Source: Macrotrachela quadricornifera | Taxonomy: Eukaryota > Rotifera > Eurotatoria > Philodinida > Philodinidae | Length of the DNA stretch: 64,000 nt | Assembly: GCA_022393335.1 (NCBI GenBank) | Contig: JAJEKB010020682.1 | Coordinates: 510,952-574,951, forward strand | Direction: 5' to 3' | Shown: piece after piece, positions 24,104 through 35,845 of the stretch | Position numbering within the stretch: position 1 is the first letter of the stretch | How the letters are laid out: every line of letters starts with the position of its first letter | The notes under the pieces: generated by a model | The model's database searches: none | Told to the model about the DNA's origin: nothing | What the model saw: only the letters and a program-made list of their open reading frames with translations | Position numbers and translations under genes: made by a program

Positions 24104-25732
24104 TTAATGAATGAATCGCACTGCCGATGATACCATAGTGTTATTTGTGACAGCATATCGATCCCATAAGCGTGAGCAAGTAGCATTATAATAGAAACTT
24201 CTCATTCGTAGATTAATATCAAGAACAAAGTCAGCATCAGAGGAAACAAAATAAGGATTCCAGTTTGCTGGACTTCCAGAGTAGTTTGGATTCGATGTAT
24301 GGATAAAATTAGCCCAATATAACATCATATTCGTAGAAAGTTGTTGTTCCGATGGAGTGAAATGATAATGAGGATACAAGAAGGGAAGAAGTCCTGGAAA
24401 GAGCATAGGAAGTTCTGCAGCATGAGCCACACCGTGGCAAGAAAGCGCAACAGGTAGCATGTGATTATATGTGTAGAGATACGAAGGTACACCATAGCTA
24501 GAAAATCTAGAAGCAACACGTCGAGATCCACAATGTAACCAAGAATCACTATATACTATATTTAGATAAGTTAATGGATTATCATAGTTTGTAATAGGAC
24601 CATAGATAGTCGGAATCTCATTAACAATAGTAGTATTGTACACTGCATTGAAGAATGTTTGAACCTGTGTGATGGTAGCCGTTCCATTAAAATATGGACA
24701 TGTGAATAAGGAAGTTTCGTTCGTAGTAGATCCAATTAGTACAGGAACCTTTTGGAAGTTTCCTTTAGCATAGTTATTTTCCATAAGATCATTTAAAACG
24801 TAACCGTCAATAACGGGAGAGGCAGATGCACCAAAGATACTTTTAGATGCAATGATACTTTGAACCATGAGAATTTGTTCTACAGTTAAACCGCGCAGAC
24901 ATTGCACTGTAGTACACTTCATAATAGCTCGCAGAACATTACCAGTAGCATTGATAGCTTTCGGTAAGGAACTAGCATCACTAGGCCATATACCACCACT
25001 TTCAATAATAGCTCTTTGAAATGTACCATTCTTAATCAATGATGATGTAAGTAGAATAGTAACACTAATACCTCCAGCACTCTCACCACCAACAGTGATT
25101 TGTTCTGGATTACCACCGAAACCATGAACATTTTTCTTGATCCAGTCTAAGGCCATCATTTGATCCAAAATACCATAGTTACCAGTAGTACTTTGATTGT
25201 TCATACCTGTTCTCTCCTCATATAATGCTGCATCTGCTAGGAAACCAAGTAGACCAAGTCGATAGTTGATTGTAATGACGACTACCGGCACTGAATTGCT
25301 TACACTAGTGCTAACAAATGGCGCCGCATCATATTCTACACCAGCTCCTGTAGTAAAACTACCTCCATGGATCCAAACATATACAGGCAAATTAATGGCA
25401 TTTTCAGGAGCGTACACGTTCAAAGTGAGACAGGCTTCAGTTTGTAAAAAGCCAAAACTACTCTTCTGAGGACAAACGTTAGGAAGAAATGCATAGTTTA
25501 TGCCATTAGATTTGGCCAACGCTTGAGGAGGCATCCACCGACGATTATCGATAGGTTGTTGAGCATAGGGTATGCCATACCAATAGTTCACCTTCGTACT
25601 ACCTACTATTATTTGACGACCAATATAAACGCCTTGTTCTGTTTGAGCAATTACTGAATCATTGTTCGGTATGACATATGGAGTAATCAATGACACCAGT
25701 AATATTAGGACAAGCACTTGTATTACGACCAT
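24104..25732 (-). CDS. Carboxylesterase / cholinesterase-like alpha/beta hydrolase, single exon
   Basis: 542 residues from ATG 25732, the usual length for type-B carboxylesterases. The signal peptide is VLVLILLVSLITPYV. Family landmarks appear in order: YWYGIPYAQQP (about 50), EACLTLNVYAP (about 99), the oxyanion-hole VWIHGGSFTTG (about 119), NYRLGLLGFL (about 156) and NYGILDQMMALDWIKKNV. The nucleophile elbow is GGESAGG (Ser about 218), with Glu in GSTTNETSLF (about 339) and the catalytic His in GVAHAAELPMLF (about 437). The enzyme hydrolyses carboxylic esters; it is secreted or in the ER lumen, and the substrate is unknown. No intron is needed, unlike the six-exon paralogue at 50.3-52.2 kb, so this copy may have arisen by retroposition or intron loss. 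Confidence 0.92.
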   Translation of the reverse strand: MVVIQVLVLILLVSLITPYVIPNNDSVIAQTEQGVYIGRQIIVGSTKVNYWYGIPYAQQPIDNRRWMPPQALAKSNGINYAFLPNVCPQKSSFGFLQTEACLTLNVYAPENAINLPVYVWIHGGSFTTGAGVEYDAAPFVSTSVSNSVPVVVITINYRLGLLGFLADAALYEERTGMNNQSTTGNYGILDQMMALDWIKKNVHGFGGNPEQITVGGESAGGISVTILLTSSLIKNGTFQRAIIESGGIWPSDASSLPKAINATGNVLRAIMKCTTVQCLRGLTVEQILMVQSIIASKSIFGASASPVIDGYVLNDLMENNYAKGNFQKVPVLIGSTTNETSLFTCPYFNGTATITQVQTFFNAVYNTTIVNEIPTIYGPITNYDNPLTYLNIVYSDSWLHCGSRRVASRFSSYGVPSYLYTYNHMLPVALSCHGVAHAAELPMLFPGLLPFLYPHYHFTPSEQQLSTNMMLYWANFIHTSNPNYSGSPANWNPYFVSSDADFVLDINLRMRSFYYNATCSRLWDRYAVTNNTMVSSAVRFIH

Positions 25733-26727
25733 GTATGTGTCTGGTTGATGTTGGTGTATATACTATTTACTCATCAACGTCTTTAATATTCTCTGGCGTG
25801 ATACTTATATAAATATAGTTAGATAACTACGATGATATCATTTTGAAGAGATAAGTGCAATATACACGAGTTGATATCTATATATTATTCAGTATGAATA
25901 TATAAAAATTAATATAACCATGTAAAAAGAGAATTGTGGCTATATGAGTCTAGTCGTAGGAGTAGAATAAAGAGTGAAAAGTAGAAAAGAAAACACAATC
26001 CATGAAAAAATTGAAATTTTATTGCGGAAATCGAATTAAAAATTGGATCAAAATCAGTAGTATCGAAGGATCGAGTAATGTTTAAGAATTTCATTGAGGA
26101 TCGCCGTCATATAATTCAGTAGCTCCAACAGAAACAATTGTTGTATACAGATCTCCAATACATTTCCGATCACTTCAAACTTTTAGAAAGAGGATGAGCA
26201 ATGCCTAGAGAAACCTCAATGGTCAGGCAACACAATGATGATACAAAATGTTGCCGGAATGAGTTGAACAATAATTTCAAGTAGCTTTCGACTTGGTTCA
26301 CCTGGACCATCCATCAGGGCAAAAAAAAAGACTGTTGTTTGTTAGTATTGCTTGAACTGAAGTGAGACATGACATCGAAATGAGAATCGTTGTATTCGAT
26401 CAAGCATAATTTAGTAGTAGTTGCAATGTAGTGATATTGATAGGTATAATGGCTGAATTTATATGCCCATGACTAGATGAGAAAGCGATAGTTATTAAAA
26501 ATATTAAGGCAATGAATCGATTCATCTAGTTGTGTATTAATAAAGTAAGCAAATAAGTGGTACGTAGTATTTTTTTTTTCGATGACCTTTTTTACAATGT
26601 AAATATTTATTCGATATACTTTTCTTGAATTCTTTTATTTTATTAAACTAATCATCTATAGGTGAATAATCTACGATTACAAAAAACTAGTGGTTAAGAA
26701 AGGAGGATCTAAGAGTCAAGATATCAG
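25733..26727. other. Intergenic, no gene seen
   Basis: Contains the 5' flank of the esterase gene. The frame at 25909-26094 has no support. No repeats noticed. Confidence 0.45.
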
Positions 26728-27453
26728 TTACCAAATATAAGGTAATAAAATATTTGGAACATCACGTTCATACTTCTTCCATTCGTCACCATATCTCTCA
26801 CTGCAATAACTTGTTAATTCAGGCACGCCACGTTTCGTAAAATCCAACATCAACCATGTAAATTGTAAAGCTGCCCACCAATAATTACCAGTAGTCAATG
26901 CCATTCCAGTACGCCAGAGTGTATAACTACCATAATTAATATGACGTGCCAATGAAAAAAGGCCACCAGTATAAAGTTTACCCTTATTCGCTGGATTGTC
27001 TTTGAATCGTTTTCGTTGAAGTTCCGAAATAAGTTCAGCAGAAAGACCTATAGTAAATAACGAAATACCAACATATTGAAGAGGACCTAATTCACGCGAT
27101 GGACCATACACCAAAGATGATAATGAACCGATTCCATTACACAATGTGTTGTAAATGGCTATAGTCACAACCGAACCATGACTTATTCGATTTTCAAAAA
27201 TATAGAATAGGTTAATAATCTGTTTCACGGCACAACCAGCTGCCATAGCCACTAATACGGTGCCTTTAGGGCCAGCAGGAATTGTGTCGATTCCTACTAA
27301 GGACAAGATTTGATGACCATATTCATTGATTAAAAGATATTGAACATATGGATCGATGGCACGAAGAAAGGAGAAGACCAAACGAGGACCAAGATTTGCT
27401 TCTTTATTTGATCGATCAATCAGACTATATGGTTTTTTTGGTTCAGTTGACAT
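26728..27453 (-). CDS. DUF1295 / steroid-5-alpha-reductase-like membrane protein
   Basis: 241 residues from ATG 27453 (MSTEPKKPYS); the frame is open a few codons upstream but without an ATG. Several hydrophobic segments are visible (for example GTVLVAMAAGCAVKQIINLF and LGPLQYVGISLFTIGLSAEL). The C-terminal family block is clear: GGLFSLARHINYGSYTLWRT, a Trp-rich helix (NYWWAALQFTWLML), then YGDEWKKYERDVPNILLPYI. This matches the steroid 5-alpha-reductase/DUF1295 and isoprenylcysteine-methyltransferase-like superfamily of ER membrane proteins that bind NADPH or SAM. Which cofactor and substrate apply cannot be told from sequence. The frame is intact and has no intron. Confidence 0.75.
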   Translation of the reverse strand: MSTEPKKPYSLIDRSNKEANLGPRLVFSFLRAIDPYVQYLLINEYGHQILSLVGIDTIPAGPKGTVLVAMAAGCAVKQIINLFYIFENRISHGSVVTIAIYNTLCNGIGSLSSLVYGPSRELGPLQYVGISLFTIGLSAELISELQRKRFKDNPANKGKLYTGGLFSLARHINYGSYTLWRTGMALTTGNYWWAALQFTWLMLDFTKRGVPELTSYCSERYGDEWKKYERDVPNILLPYIW

Positions 27454-28382
27454 TTTCGGCAACAATTGAAATGTATGTTTTTCTATATAAGATCTAAACG
27501 ACGATAACCGCGTGAATGTTGTTGTTTAAGAAAAATAAATACAGCATAAACAATGTAGAATCGAAGAAAGAACGAAAGAAAGAAAGAAAGAAGGAAAAAT
27601 ATGGAGGATCAAGATAGAGTACAACATCATTGACACATGAAAACATACGCTAGTTGGCGCTAGATATCGATAAAAACCAGCTCACTCTATTTATTCGAGG
27701 GAAAAAGATTTACATTCGTATATTATTTAATTAATCACATAGATGTTTCAATTATTAGTAGAATTCGTCCATCATAAGACAAGTTTTTCGAAAAAATGCG
27801 AATTATAAATTTATAATTCATTTTTGTAAATTAAAATTGATCTAACTTCAATTGTAAAAATAGTTCTACGAAGAGTAGTTAAAACTAAATTTAGCTTTCC
27901 ACTAAAAAGGAATATCAAAATCTTATCATATTTACTAATATAGTATTTGGTTCCATTAAATTTGTAAGAACCTTATAAAACAGCATTTCAATTTTAAACT
28001 CGTCATATCCAAAAATCATGATATTCGATGAATGTTACAGCATTAGTTTGCTAATATTCGAATATTTGAAAACTTTTTTAGTATCATAAATCTGAGGCCC
28101 GTTTATACCATGCAGTTAAAGAGACAACTAGTGATTTTTTTATCACTATTCAAAGTTTTGTATGACGCTCTACTCTTAAAAGAGCTGAGTTGAACCTCTA
28201 TCGCTAAAAAAAGCATCATTTCGACCAAAGATTTTTGAATTTCTCTTTAACAAATTATGTCTTTCTTTAAACGATGCATTCCACAAACTATGTAGCTGCA
28301 ATTATTTCGTAACAGTGTATATTTAGATGATTATGAAATTACATATAAATGTTAATCTTTTAATTCAATTAATTTATACTAT
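27454..28382. other. Intergenic with a GAAA-type microsatellite
   Basis: No gene. A GAAA/GAAG purine run lies at about 27564-27596, just upstream of the DUF1295-like gene. Confidence 0.5.
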
Positions 28383-29219
28383 TCAAATAAATAGAATGAA
28401 CTGATTTGTTGTATTCTCATTGCAACGAAATGTGTTGCGACGAAGTGAGCGGTTATCGATGGAACAATTATTGTTGTCAAATGAGAAGTATAGTTCGATC
28501 ACATTAGAGAAATTCAAATGTTGTCGTGAAATATAACCACTCTTTGACCAAGCGAACGAGAGCATCAGTCGAAAAAGTGGAGAACTAAGTTGGTTATGCA
28601 CTAGATTTTGCAATTTAATAACGGAATCGAGATTTCGTAGATCAATATTCAATTGATCAATAGACACACGACGATAACAACGCTTTGTCGTCTCTTTCCA
28701 CTGCCGTAAAAAGTAGGAGTCGCAAGATTGATTGATCGCAGTTATTCTACCGGGAATTACCATTAATTTACATAGTTGTCCCTTAGTCATATTTTGTTCG
28801 TATTTTTGAATGTCAGTTTGTGGAGACCATTGATCGGCAAGTAGTAGAAATCGATTATTAGCCACTTTATCGAGAACTTCTCTAATCTAGTATTCAATCA
28901 ACGAACCATTCAACTTTCCCGAAGTACTACAGGTAAGACCGGCATCATTTGGTGAAAACGTACTTTTTACCTTCGGAAACCGATCTGAAGCTTCTTGAAG
29001 ACAAATCAGAACAGGACTGAAAAGTTCACCTGTAGCTGTAATGATAGGCAATACAGTGTAAGAATGACTAATGATATTCGATGATCGCACCAAAGCATTG
29101 GTATTTTTCTCTCCACTATATGATAATATACGGTTAGAAACCAGTTCATAGCTGAAACTGCTCTGATCGGCATTAAATACCGAATTCAATGTATACTTCG
29201 GTATTAATTTTTTTCACAT
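28383..29219 (-). pseudogene. Pogo/CENP-B-like DDE transposase relic
   Basis: Two open stretches (29189-28890 and 28886-28383) lie in the same frame, separated only by a TAG at 28887-28889 within SLIEY-stop-IREVLDKV. The DDE_1-type catalytic region is readable: FNADQSSFSYEL (first Asp), SHSYTVLPIITATGELFSPV, LLLADQWSPQTD (second Asp), then IPGRITAINQSCDSYFLRQW (third Asp). All three acidic positions survive. A stop lies upstream near 29219, and the N-terminal DNA-binding domains are missing. This is a dead, 5'-truncated copy of a transposase that would cut and rejoin element ends. Confidence 0.75.
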
Positions 29220-29997
29220 CTAGAATGAATTGTTGAGCATTCTGGTTTATCTACATATCATCAATATTTCCAATTCTATTAGACCTTTTCTAAGAAAAGG
29301 AAGGTCTATATTTTTTAATAAAACCATTTACCAAAAAAGACAAATATGTTAACCATTCTGAATCTGACTACAATTGTTAATCGATCTATGGTGGAATTAT
29401 TAAATCTAATTCTTTGATCAGCATTTTCATCAAAGCGTGCAACTATTCTCAATACACATTGATCATCATACGGATTCTTCTATAGATTTATGTCAAATGA
29501 AAGAAAATTCCAAAAAGGAATACTCTCTGACAACGTCCATCTTCTTCTGTCTAGATTTTAATCTCATTGATGTTCTCATATATAGACTTAAATCATACTT
29601 TTTGATTCTCCAGTTGCTTTATTCAGACAAACATCAAGCATCGACTGAGAGAAGGCAACCGTTGTGTGATGTAAACTTTCATTACAATTGGGTACTGTGC
29701 ACAGATTTTTTGTTAGTCAACTTTTATATTTATATTTTGCAAGATGCGTTCATCTATATAATTGACTTTTCCACACTTTGGATACCTCAAGTTTACCAGC
29801 TTAGCTATTCATAGACATGGCAAGTTTATAATCACTCTAGATATGTCTATATCTCAATGTATAAAAGCTTATTGATTAAAAGAATGAAAAGAGACAATCA
29901 TTGTCAGATGAAAAAAATCTCCAAATAAATATTTTTTAATTACTTCTAAATGCTTTCTGATATAAAAAGAAAGAAGAGAAAGTCAGGTCATTTTCCT
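29220..29997. other. Intergenic, one unsupported frame
   Basis: A 125-codon frame (29437-29814, +) has no recognisable motif, signal peptide or splice context, and is probably chance in AT-rich DNA. Confidence 0.4.
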
Positions 29998-30433
29998 TTA
30001 CGTATTTTGATAATCGATGTAAAAACTAATGGATTGTGATATAATTGTACCAGTGTTGCCATTGCCATTAGCTGTGAAATTGCAGAAAATTGAAAGATTT
30101 TCGAAATAATCTCGGATAATATTTGTTTTTTGTAAAAATAATCCTATACTATTACTCAGATTATTCTCAGTATGTAAATCTTTATTTTCTAATCGACTAA
30201 AAGAAAAAAGAGACGATAATCCATAACCAACTAAACCAGCTACATAATGACCATATAAATTATATTTGTCAATCATTTTAATGGATTGAAATTTTTCAAT
30301 AAATTGTGCCATACCATCACTCATTCGTTGTGTGATTTACTTTACCAAAATGTTTTAATAAAATTCTATAATCTTCAGAATAATTCATATTATCTTCAAT
30401 ACTATCGAGGCCAAGAAGGACAAGATGAAATAT
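29998..30433 (-). pseudogene. Squalene synthase (farnesyl-diphosphate farnesyltransferase) fragment
   Basis: Reading on the minus strand from about 30433 gives FHLVLLGLDSIEDNM, the family's aspartate-rich motif region (normally LRALDTVEDDM). In a different frame [12 protein letters not shown] follows, then [20 protein letters not shown] and [19 protein letters not shown], all hallmark squalene synthase motifs. About 25-45 residues between the two blocks are missing. Homology ends after IIRDYFEN, where a normal protein has about 200 more residues. Squalene synthase joins two farnesyl diphosphates at the ER, the first committed sterol step. This copy is a deleted, truncated relic and cannot be functional. 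Confidence 0.8.
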
Positions 30434-31500
30434 ACATATATATTATTTTTTAAAGTACGTTTTTGAATTGGTTATATTTATTAATACAGATAAGATAATT
30501 CTTCTATGTGATAAAGAACAAATAAAAGAAACAATATTCTTCACCAATCAACAAAAAAAAGAACAATTACCAGACTATATGTGATGATCATCACCATTTC
30601 ATTTCTCTTTTCTTATACTAGAAGAACATATTCATACATTTTACTACTGATAACGTTCTTAATATCTTTTTCTTTCGATTCATTTTCCAACACATTTAGC
30701 ATTTGTTTCATCAATAAAATGTTTAGCTCAAGGTTGTATTACCATATAAATAAGAACTATAAACTTCAATTTCGTATATTCTCAGTGAAAAATATCTTGA
30801 GAGGAAAATCATTCTTATCACTGATTATAGATCAAACAATCCGATCTTTTGCTTAGTATTGTTTTTTTGAAAAAGTTCTTATCTATTGATAATCTTTCAT
30901 GTAAGTGAAAGTCATCTTTAAAATGTGATATGGGATTAAGTTGTAGGAAAACTACAAAAAGTTTTTCGAAGATCTCTCTTGATCATATCGAAAGACAAAA
31001 TAATATACTTAGCGAGTAGTTTCTGATCTGTATAAACAAAGATTTCAACTTACCGTTTAGAATCACAATAGTGATAAAAAGTTGATATATTTCTAATCAA
31101 TATCGTTTTGAATGAGTCATGATATTCGAAAAATCTTTAATTAACAAAAGAAATGATTTTTATCAACACAACATTTTTGACGAATCCAACTCTACTCTCT
31201 CTCGTAAAATATCAATTTCATATCATTCAAAGAAATTTTTATTTTCTCAAGAATTAATATCTGTATATAATTTTATATTGATTTAATTCGAATATGTATT
31301 AATGGAGAATAAAACGTAAAACTATCAATGAACGATAGAGTTGAGGGTGATCAATATTGATAGAGAAAAATGAAAAAAATAAATGACAAAATTTCTTATT
31401 AAAAAAGCGTTAATCAATGTTCTTTAAATAAATATAATATATCATTTGATCAACTAGATAGAACTTACGATAAATTGAAATAAATAAATCTATTATTAAA
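30434..31500. other. Intergenic, no gene seen
   Basis: AT-rich. The frame at 30581-30856 (+) shows only hydrophobic low-complexity residues without homology. Confidence 0.45.
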
Positions 31501-32441
31501 TTAATGTAAAATTTGATCATTTTCATTGATGATAATTAGAGGAAGTTGTACACCATGATATTTTTTGAAAAATATACCACCCATCTTAACTTCGATGACG
31601 AGCTGATAGGATATTTTAAATGATTCTTTCACAGGAGAAGAAGGATGTCGAAATAAGAATGTACCAGGAATCATTTTAGGTATGTGTAAACTAAAATTAC
31701 CAAAAAAATAGTTATCACGAAACGAATCAAAACTTTCTATTTCCTCATAAGCAATATTAACGCGTGTGGTAACATTATATCCTATTTCCCATATTTGATC
31801 AAACTTTGCCCATATACTACGGATTTTTAATTGATTTGGATTACGTAATTCAACGTCAAATGCTAATGCACCTCCAGCAACGACGAAATTTTTTTGCATA
31901 CTAGTACGAATTTGAATATCTGCCTGATTAATATTGTACTTGATCACTTTTCTTATATTTGAAGGTATCGACGAATGACGATGAACAACAATCGGATATG
32001 TTCTGTCAAAAGATACGTACTTCTTTTCACTTGGAACTATTTCAACTTTAATATAATAATGAATATAAGGACTATCAGAATCAGTGGAATTGATCGTTGA
32101 TGGCAGACGATGATCAAGATGGCCATTAAACGACCGACTATGATTACCGATTAGTACATGAGATTCATTCGACCTATTGATTGACTGTAGAATGAGTGGT
32201 ACATCGAGCAATACTATCGTACGTGTGCTTTTCGTTGATTTTTTCTGAACAATTTCTGTAGTTTGATAGACTAAGTTACCAATAGCTTTAACTTTCATAT
32301 CTTTTAAATTCTATGCCGGTTGACCTTGATGAAATGCATCAGTCGTGATCGAAATCATATCACCAGCTATATAATGATTTTCGCCTGGATTATTAAAATG
32401 ACATGTAATATTAAAGTGTCGTGATGTTATGATACCCTGTC
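31501..32441 (-). pseudogene. Arrestin-domain-like protein with one in-frame stop
   Basis: A likely exon starts after TTTGTGATAG (acceptor at 32442-32443). It reads TSRHFNITCHFNNPGENHYI then AGDMISITTDAFHQGQPA, an arrestin-N-like strand pair, and meets TAG at 32311-32313. The same frame continues for 265 residues from ATG 32298 (MKVKAIGNLVYQTTE). This includes the arrestin-C-like part: FVVAGGALAFDVELRNPN, IPGTFLFRHPSSPVKESFKI, then SYQLVIEVKMGG and VQLPLIIIN. Arrestin-fold proteins are adaptors for receptor sorting. Either a premature stop killed the gene recently, or translation from ATG 32298 gives a shortened protein. The 5' exon encoding the true start was not located. Confidence 0.6.
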
Positions 32442-32701
32442 CTATCACAAAAAAAAAATAATCAATATTTCTCGTTCGACTATTTCATTAAAATAAGCTT
32501 TGGTCATGGAATATTCATGTTATGGTAAATGAATAAATAATGAAGAATCTCTTGAAATAGAAAATGATTCTGAAAAATTGATTTCAATATTTCAATCTCA
32601 TGAGAATTCAATCATTGAATACGATCAAACATTTGTGTTTTCTCGAGGAATGCAAATATTAATCAACTATATCCAAAGATATATCTATGTATATATGAGA
32701 C

Positions 32702-32926
32702 TTAAGGTCTTGAACAATTTACAAGAATTCGAGCATTAGTAGAATTATTCATACTTATTCCGATTCCCACTAGTGTAATCAATAAACCAACAGGAAGAAG
32801 ACAACATATTCCACACACAATTAGGCAAATCTTTATGCACCTATTTCTATTGAGATGATAAGTGGGAGCTGTTGGTTGATACATAACTTCATTAGTAGGA
32901 ACTTCATTGTAATTGTTATACATCAC
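32702..32926 (-). CDS. Small single-pass membrane protein
   Basis: 74 codons or slightly more: a Tyr/Asn/Pro-rich N-terminus (MYNNYNEVPTNEVMYQPTAP), a basic patch, then a Cys-containing membrane helix (ICLIVCGICCLLPVGLLITL) and a short exposed tail ending NCSRP. Upstream the frame stays open to a plausible splice acceptor (TTTTATTACAG near 32967), so a short 5' exon may exist. No family name is assigned; the layout resembles small Pro/Tyr-rich membrane proteins. It lies 260 bp from the arrestin-like gene on the same strand. Confidence 0.5.
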   Translation of the reverse strand: MMYNNYNEVPTNEVMYQPTAPTYHLNRNRCIKICLIVCGICCLLPVGLLITLVGIGISMNNSTNARILVNCSRP

Positions 32927-34556
32927 AGGTATTGGTATTGTGTTAATTTTGTATATCTCTGTAATAAAATATTTTTGCTCATTTTATATTAACTTTACAA
33001 TAACACTTACTTTGACTCTTTCGTTCAGATGAATACAGATTTTTGAGACTACCTATTTAGAAGTTCACTAATTGAACTTAAAACTTACGGTTTACTAATA
33101 GATCTTTGTTATCTAAAATACATGAAACAGATTATTTAATATCTTCTTTTTGGAATGTCACATAGTCCTTAAACTAGGGTATGTCAAATCTGAAATTGGT
33201 AATATTACTTTAGAATTTGAAACACGATTCATAATTCGTATTGAATCATCTACACTTATCTTAACTAAAAAGATGCATGCAACAATATCTCACATTTTTT
33301 TCAAACTCTAATCTTCTTTTTGGATTTCATGAAAATTGTTAGATAGTAGTGATTTTGTTTTCTGCAATTTAAAATCATTATTAGATTTCTAAAGAAATCA
33401 TAACGTATATTTTTTACTCAAAAATGCAGTGACATCTTTTTATGAATCTATTAGGCTTTTATTGCAATTGTGCTATTTTCTATTGATCCTTATAAATGAC
33501 ATTCTCCGAGTCATTTTGATAAATTTAATTTGTGATAGAGAAGAACAGTTTTTTTTGAAAAACAATTAATCGATTATGTTCAATACTGAATGGTATGTAT
33601 TACCAGATGAGAAAAAAAAAGACTAACTATTTTGATGCTTTGAAGGAAAGGAAAAAGAATGCTTGATACTTGTAGAAAGAGTCTAGAAAATGATTACATT
33701 AAAATAGCGCGAGAAAATAAAACTAAACTACTCGACACTGGAAAGAAAAGCTAGTCATTGATCGCGAGTAAAAGAAAGAAGCTAAGAAGATGAAAATGGG
33801 TCAAATAAGAAACGAGTAGATAATATCGGAAAATAGATCATTTCTCAAACTATTTTACGAAGAGAATCTTGTCATGATATGTTACTCAATACAACACAGT
33901 TACATTTATTCCAACGAGCGAAACTAATGAGAATGTTGACGCTTTCTTAGTTCATATCAGACGTTTAATAATACTAGTGATACTACTTTGTATTATCTCA
34001 AAATTATCTTGTTCTAAACAAACAATGTCTATATTTTTTTCAAGACCTAGATACATGTGCAAAAAACAACAGAACGGAAAGAAAAATTTATTGGCTAACC
34101 AACCCACTATCATTAAGAGAAAGAAGAAATATTCAAAAAAAAGATGTCATCTATGAACAATCCATTTTTATTTTAAAAAACAAATTATTCAAGAGAATAC
34201 AAAGTATTAATTTGTCAAGTTAAACTTTTAAAAGATCATCGTCAAACTAATAAAGTAAAAATATTAGCTACTTTTGTTGTGAGGGTGGAAATAATGGTAA
34301 AATAAAAATAATGAGTGGAATGTTCGGAATTGATTCCCAGTTCAGAAGTTCAACTTGGAAACGTTGATTGAAAAAAAAAGAAGTTATTTCTGAGAGAAAC
34401 TAAAAGTACAGCTGAATGTCGATTGAAATCATACATTAATTATCATATATTCTATTTTGTATGGCTAAATCCGTACGGCATATCTTACTGGCAGATGTGT
34501 CGCAGTTTTTTTTCTTCTTGATTTAGCTGTACTTCTGAATAGATATAAGAATGAAA
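32927..34556. other. Intergenic, no gene seen
   Basis: AT-rich, with no coding frame of note and no clear repeat. Confidence 0.5.
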
Positions 34557-35845
34557 CAGTGGCGGCGGAGCGTCATTAACCTAAGTGAGGCCCATAATAT
34601 TTTTTTTCTACCATAGACTTTTATTAAAAGATAAAGCAAAATATAATTCTTCTTTTTATTAGACCTGAATAAAAACTACAACGGTCATTGTGAAAACAAA
34701 ACGAATCAGAAAGTACCAAAAAATAACTTTCTCTGTTCGTTCTTCGATGCAAAGGTTGAACAGACACTTTTCAGATCAATAGAATCTGTCTTTTCTTTAT
34801 ATATGGGCGTGACCAGCCGTGTTGGTACCCCAAGATATGGGATAGGAAATAATATTATTTCAGAGACGTGTATATAATGAATTTTATACCAAATGAAAGC
34901 GCGTCAAAAATAGGGTTTATGGGTACTGAATAGTAAGGGTTTTGTAAACTTTATAATGTTGAACTAAAAAAAATTTGAAAAATTCTATATATTAAAAAAT
35001 GTTAAAAATCTCACATTTTTCTATATAAAAAAACACTTGATTTTCCCATAAAATTAGTTTTTTTTATTATTTTTCTACTATCATACATATTATAAAATAC
35101 ACTTATTTAATTCAGCTTTCCATATTGTATCCACTGAATATATTTTGAAACATGTAAGGTAATAGAAATGATGAAAAGAAGTTAATTTTATGAAAAAATT
35201 CAATGTTTTCTTTTTGGATAGAAAATGTGAGATTTTTAACATTTTTTAATGTATAGAATTTTTCAAAATTTGTTTAGTTCGACATTACAAAGTTTATAAA
35301 ACCCGTACTATTTAGCACTATTTAATCCCATTTCTGACTGGCTTTCATTTGATATAAAATTCATTATATATACGTCTCTGAAATAATATTATTTCCTATC
35401 TTATATCTTGGGGTACCAACACGACTGGTCATGCCCATATGTGTGTGTGTGTGTGTACATACGTGCTTGAAAAAAACCAAACGTTCTGAGAATAAAACAT
35501 ATATAGACGAAATAGAGAAAAACTAAACATACGGACAAGAAAACATGTAAGAAAAGAGGAAAAATACTTAAACAAGATACAGAGAAGGGAAATATCCAAG
35601 TAAAAGAAAAGAAAAACACATACATGATATATATTAGTTGTATGTGACATCTATACAATAGAAGAATATAGAAAAGAAAAATATATAAAAAATAGGTGAA
35701 TCACATTATCAGATAGATATGTCAGAACATGTATCTAGTTATGTTAGATGCCGAACATAAGAAATTCTAGTAATAAAAGATAATATTCAATCCGAAAACC
35801 AAGTGAGGCTCAAGCCTCACGAGCCTCCATGCTCGGCTGCCACTG
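34557..35845. mobile_element. Possible hAT-like non-autonomous element
   Basis: The left end CAGTGGCGGCGGAGC (34557) is mirrored by the right end, which reads CAGTGGCAGCCGAGC on the other strand (35831-35845). CAGTGGC-type termini are typical of hAT-superfamily transposons. No 8-bp target duplication is apparent, and there is no transposase. A small hairpin (GTGAGGCTCAAGCCTCAC) lies inside the right end. A second palindromic element sits nested at 34801-35440. Confidence 0.4.
34801..35440. mobile_element. Palindromic (foldback) element, about 640 bp with 250-bp arms
   Basis: Bases from ATATGGGCGTGACCAG at 34801 to about 35050 reappear inverted from about 35195 to 35440, with only scattered differences. 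The shared features include GTTGGTACCCCAAGATAT, GGAAATAATATTATTTCAGA and the GTGAGATTTTTAACATTTTT block. The 140-bp centre is unique and AT-rich. No protein is encoded. A GT dinucleotide run follows at 35440-35455. ATAT flanks make the exact target duplication ambiguous. Confidence 0.8.

Noticed and set aside
29437..29814. 125-codon plus-strand frame
   Set aside because: Longest frame in its interval, but rich in Ile/Phe/Tyr/Leu as expected by chance here, with no motif or signal peptide.
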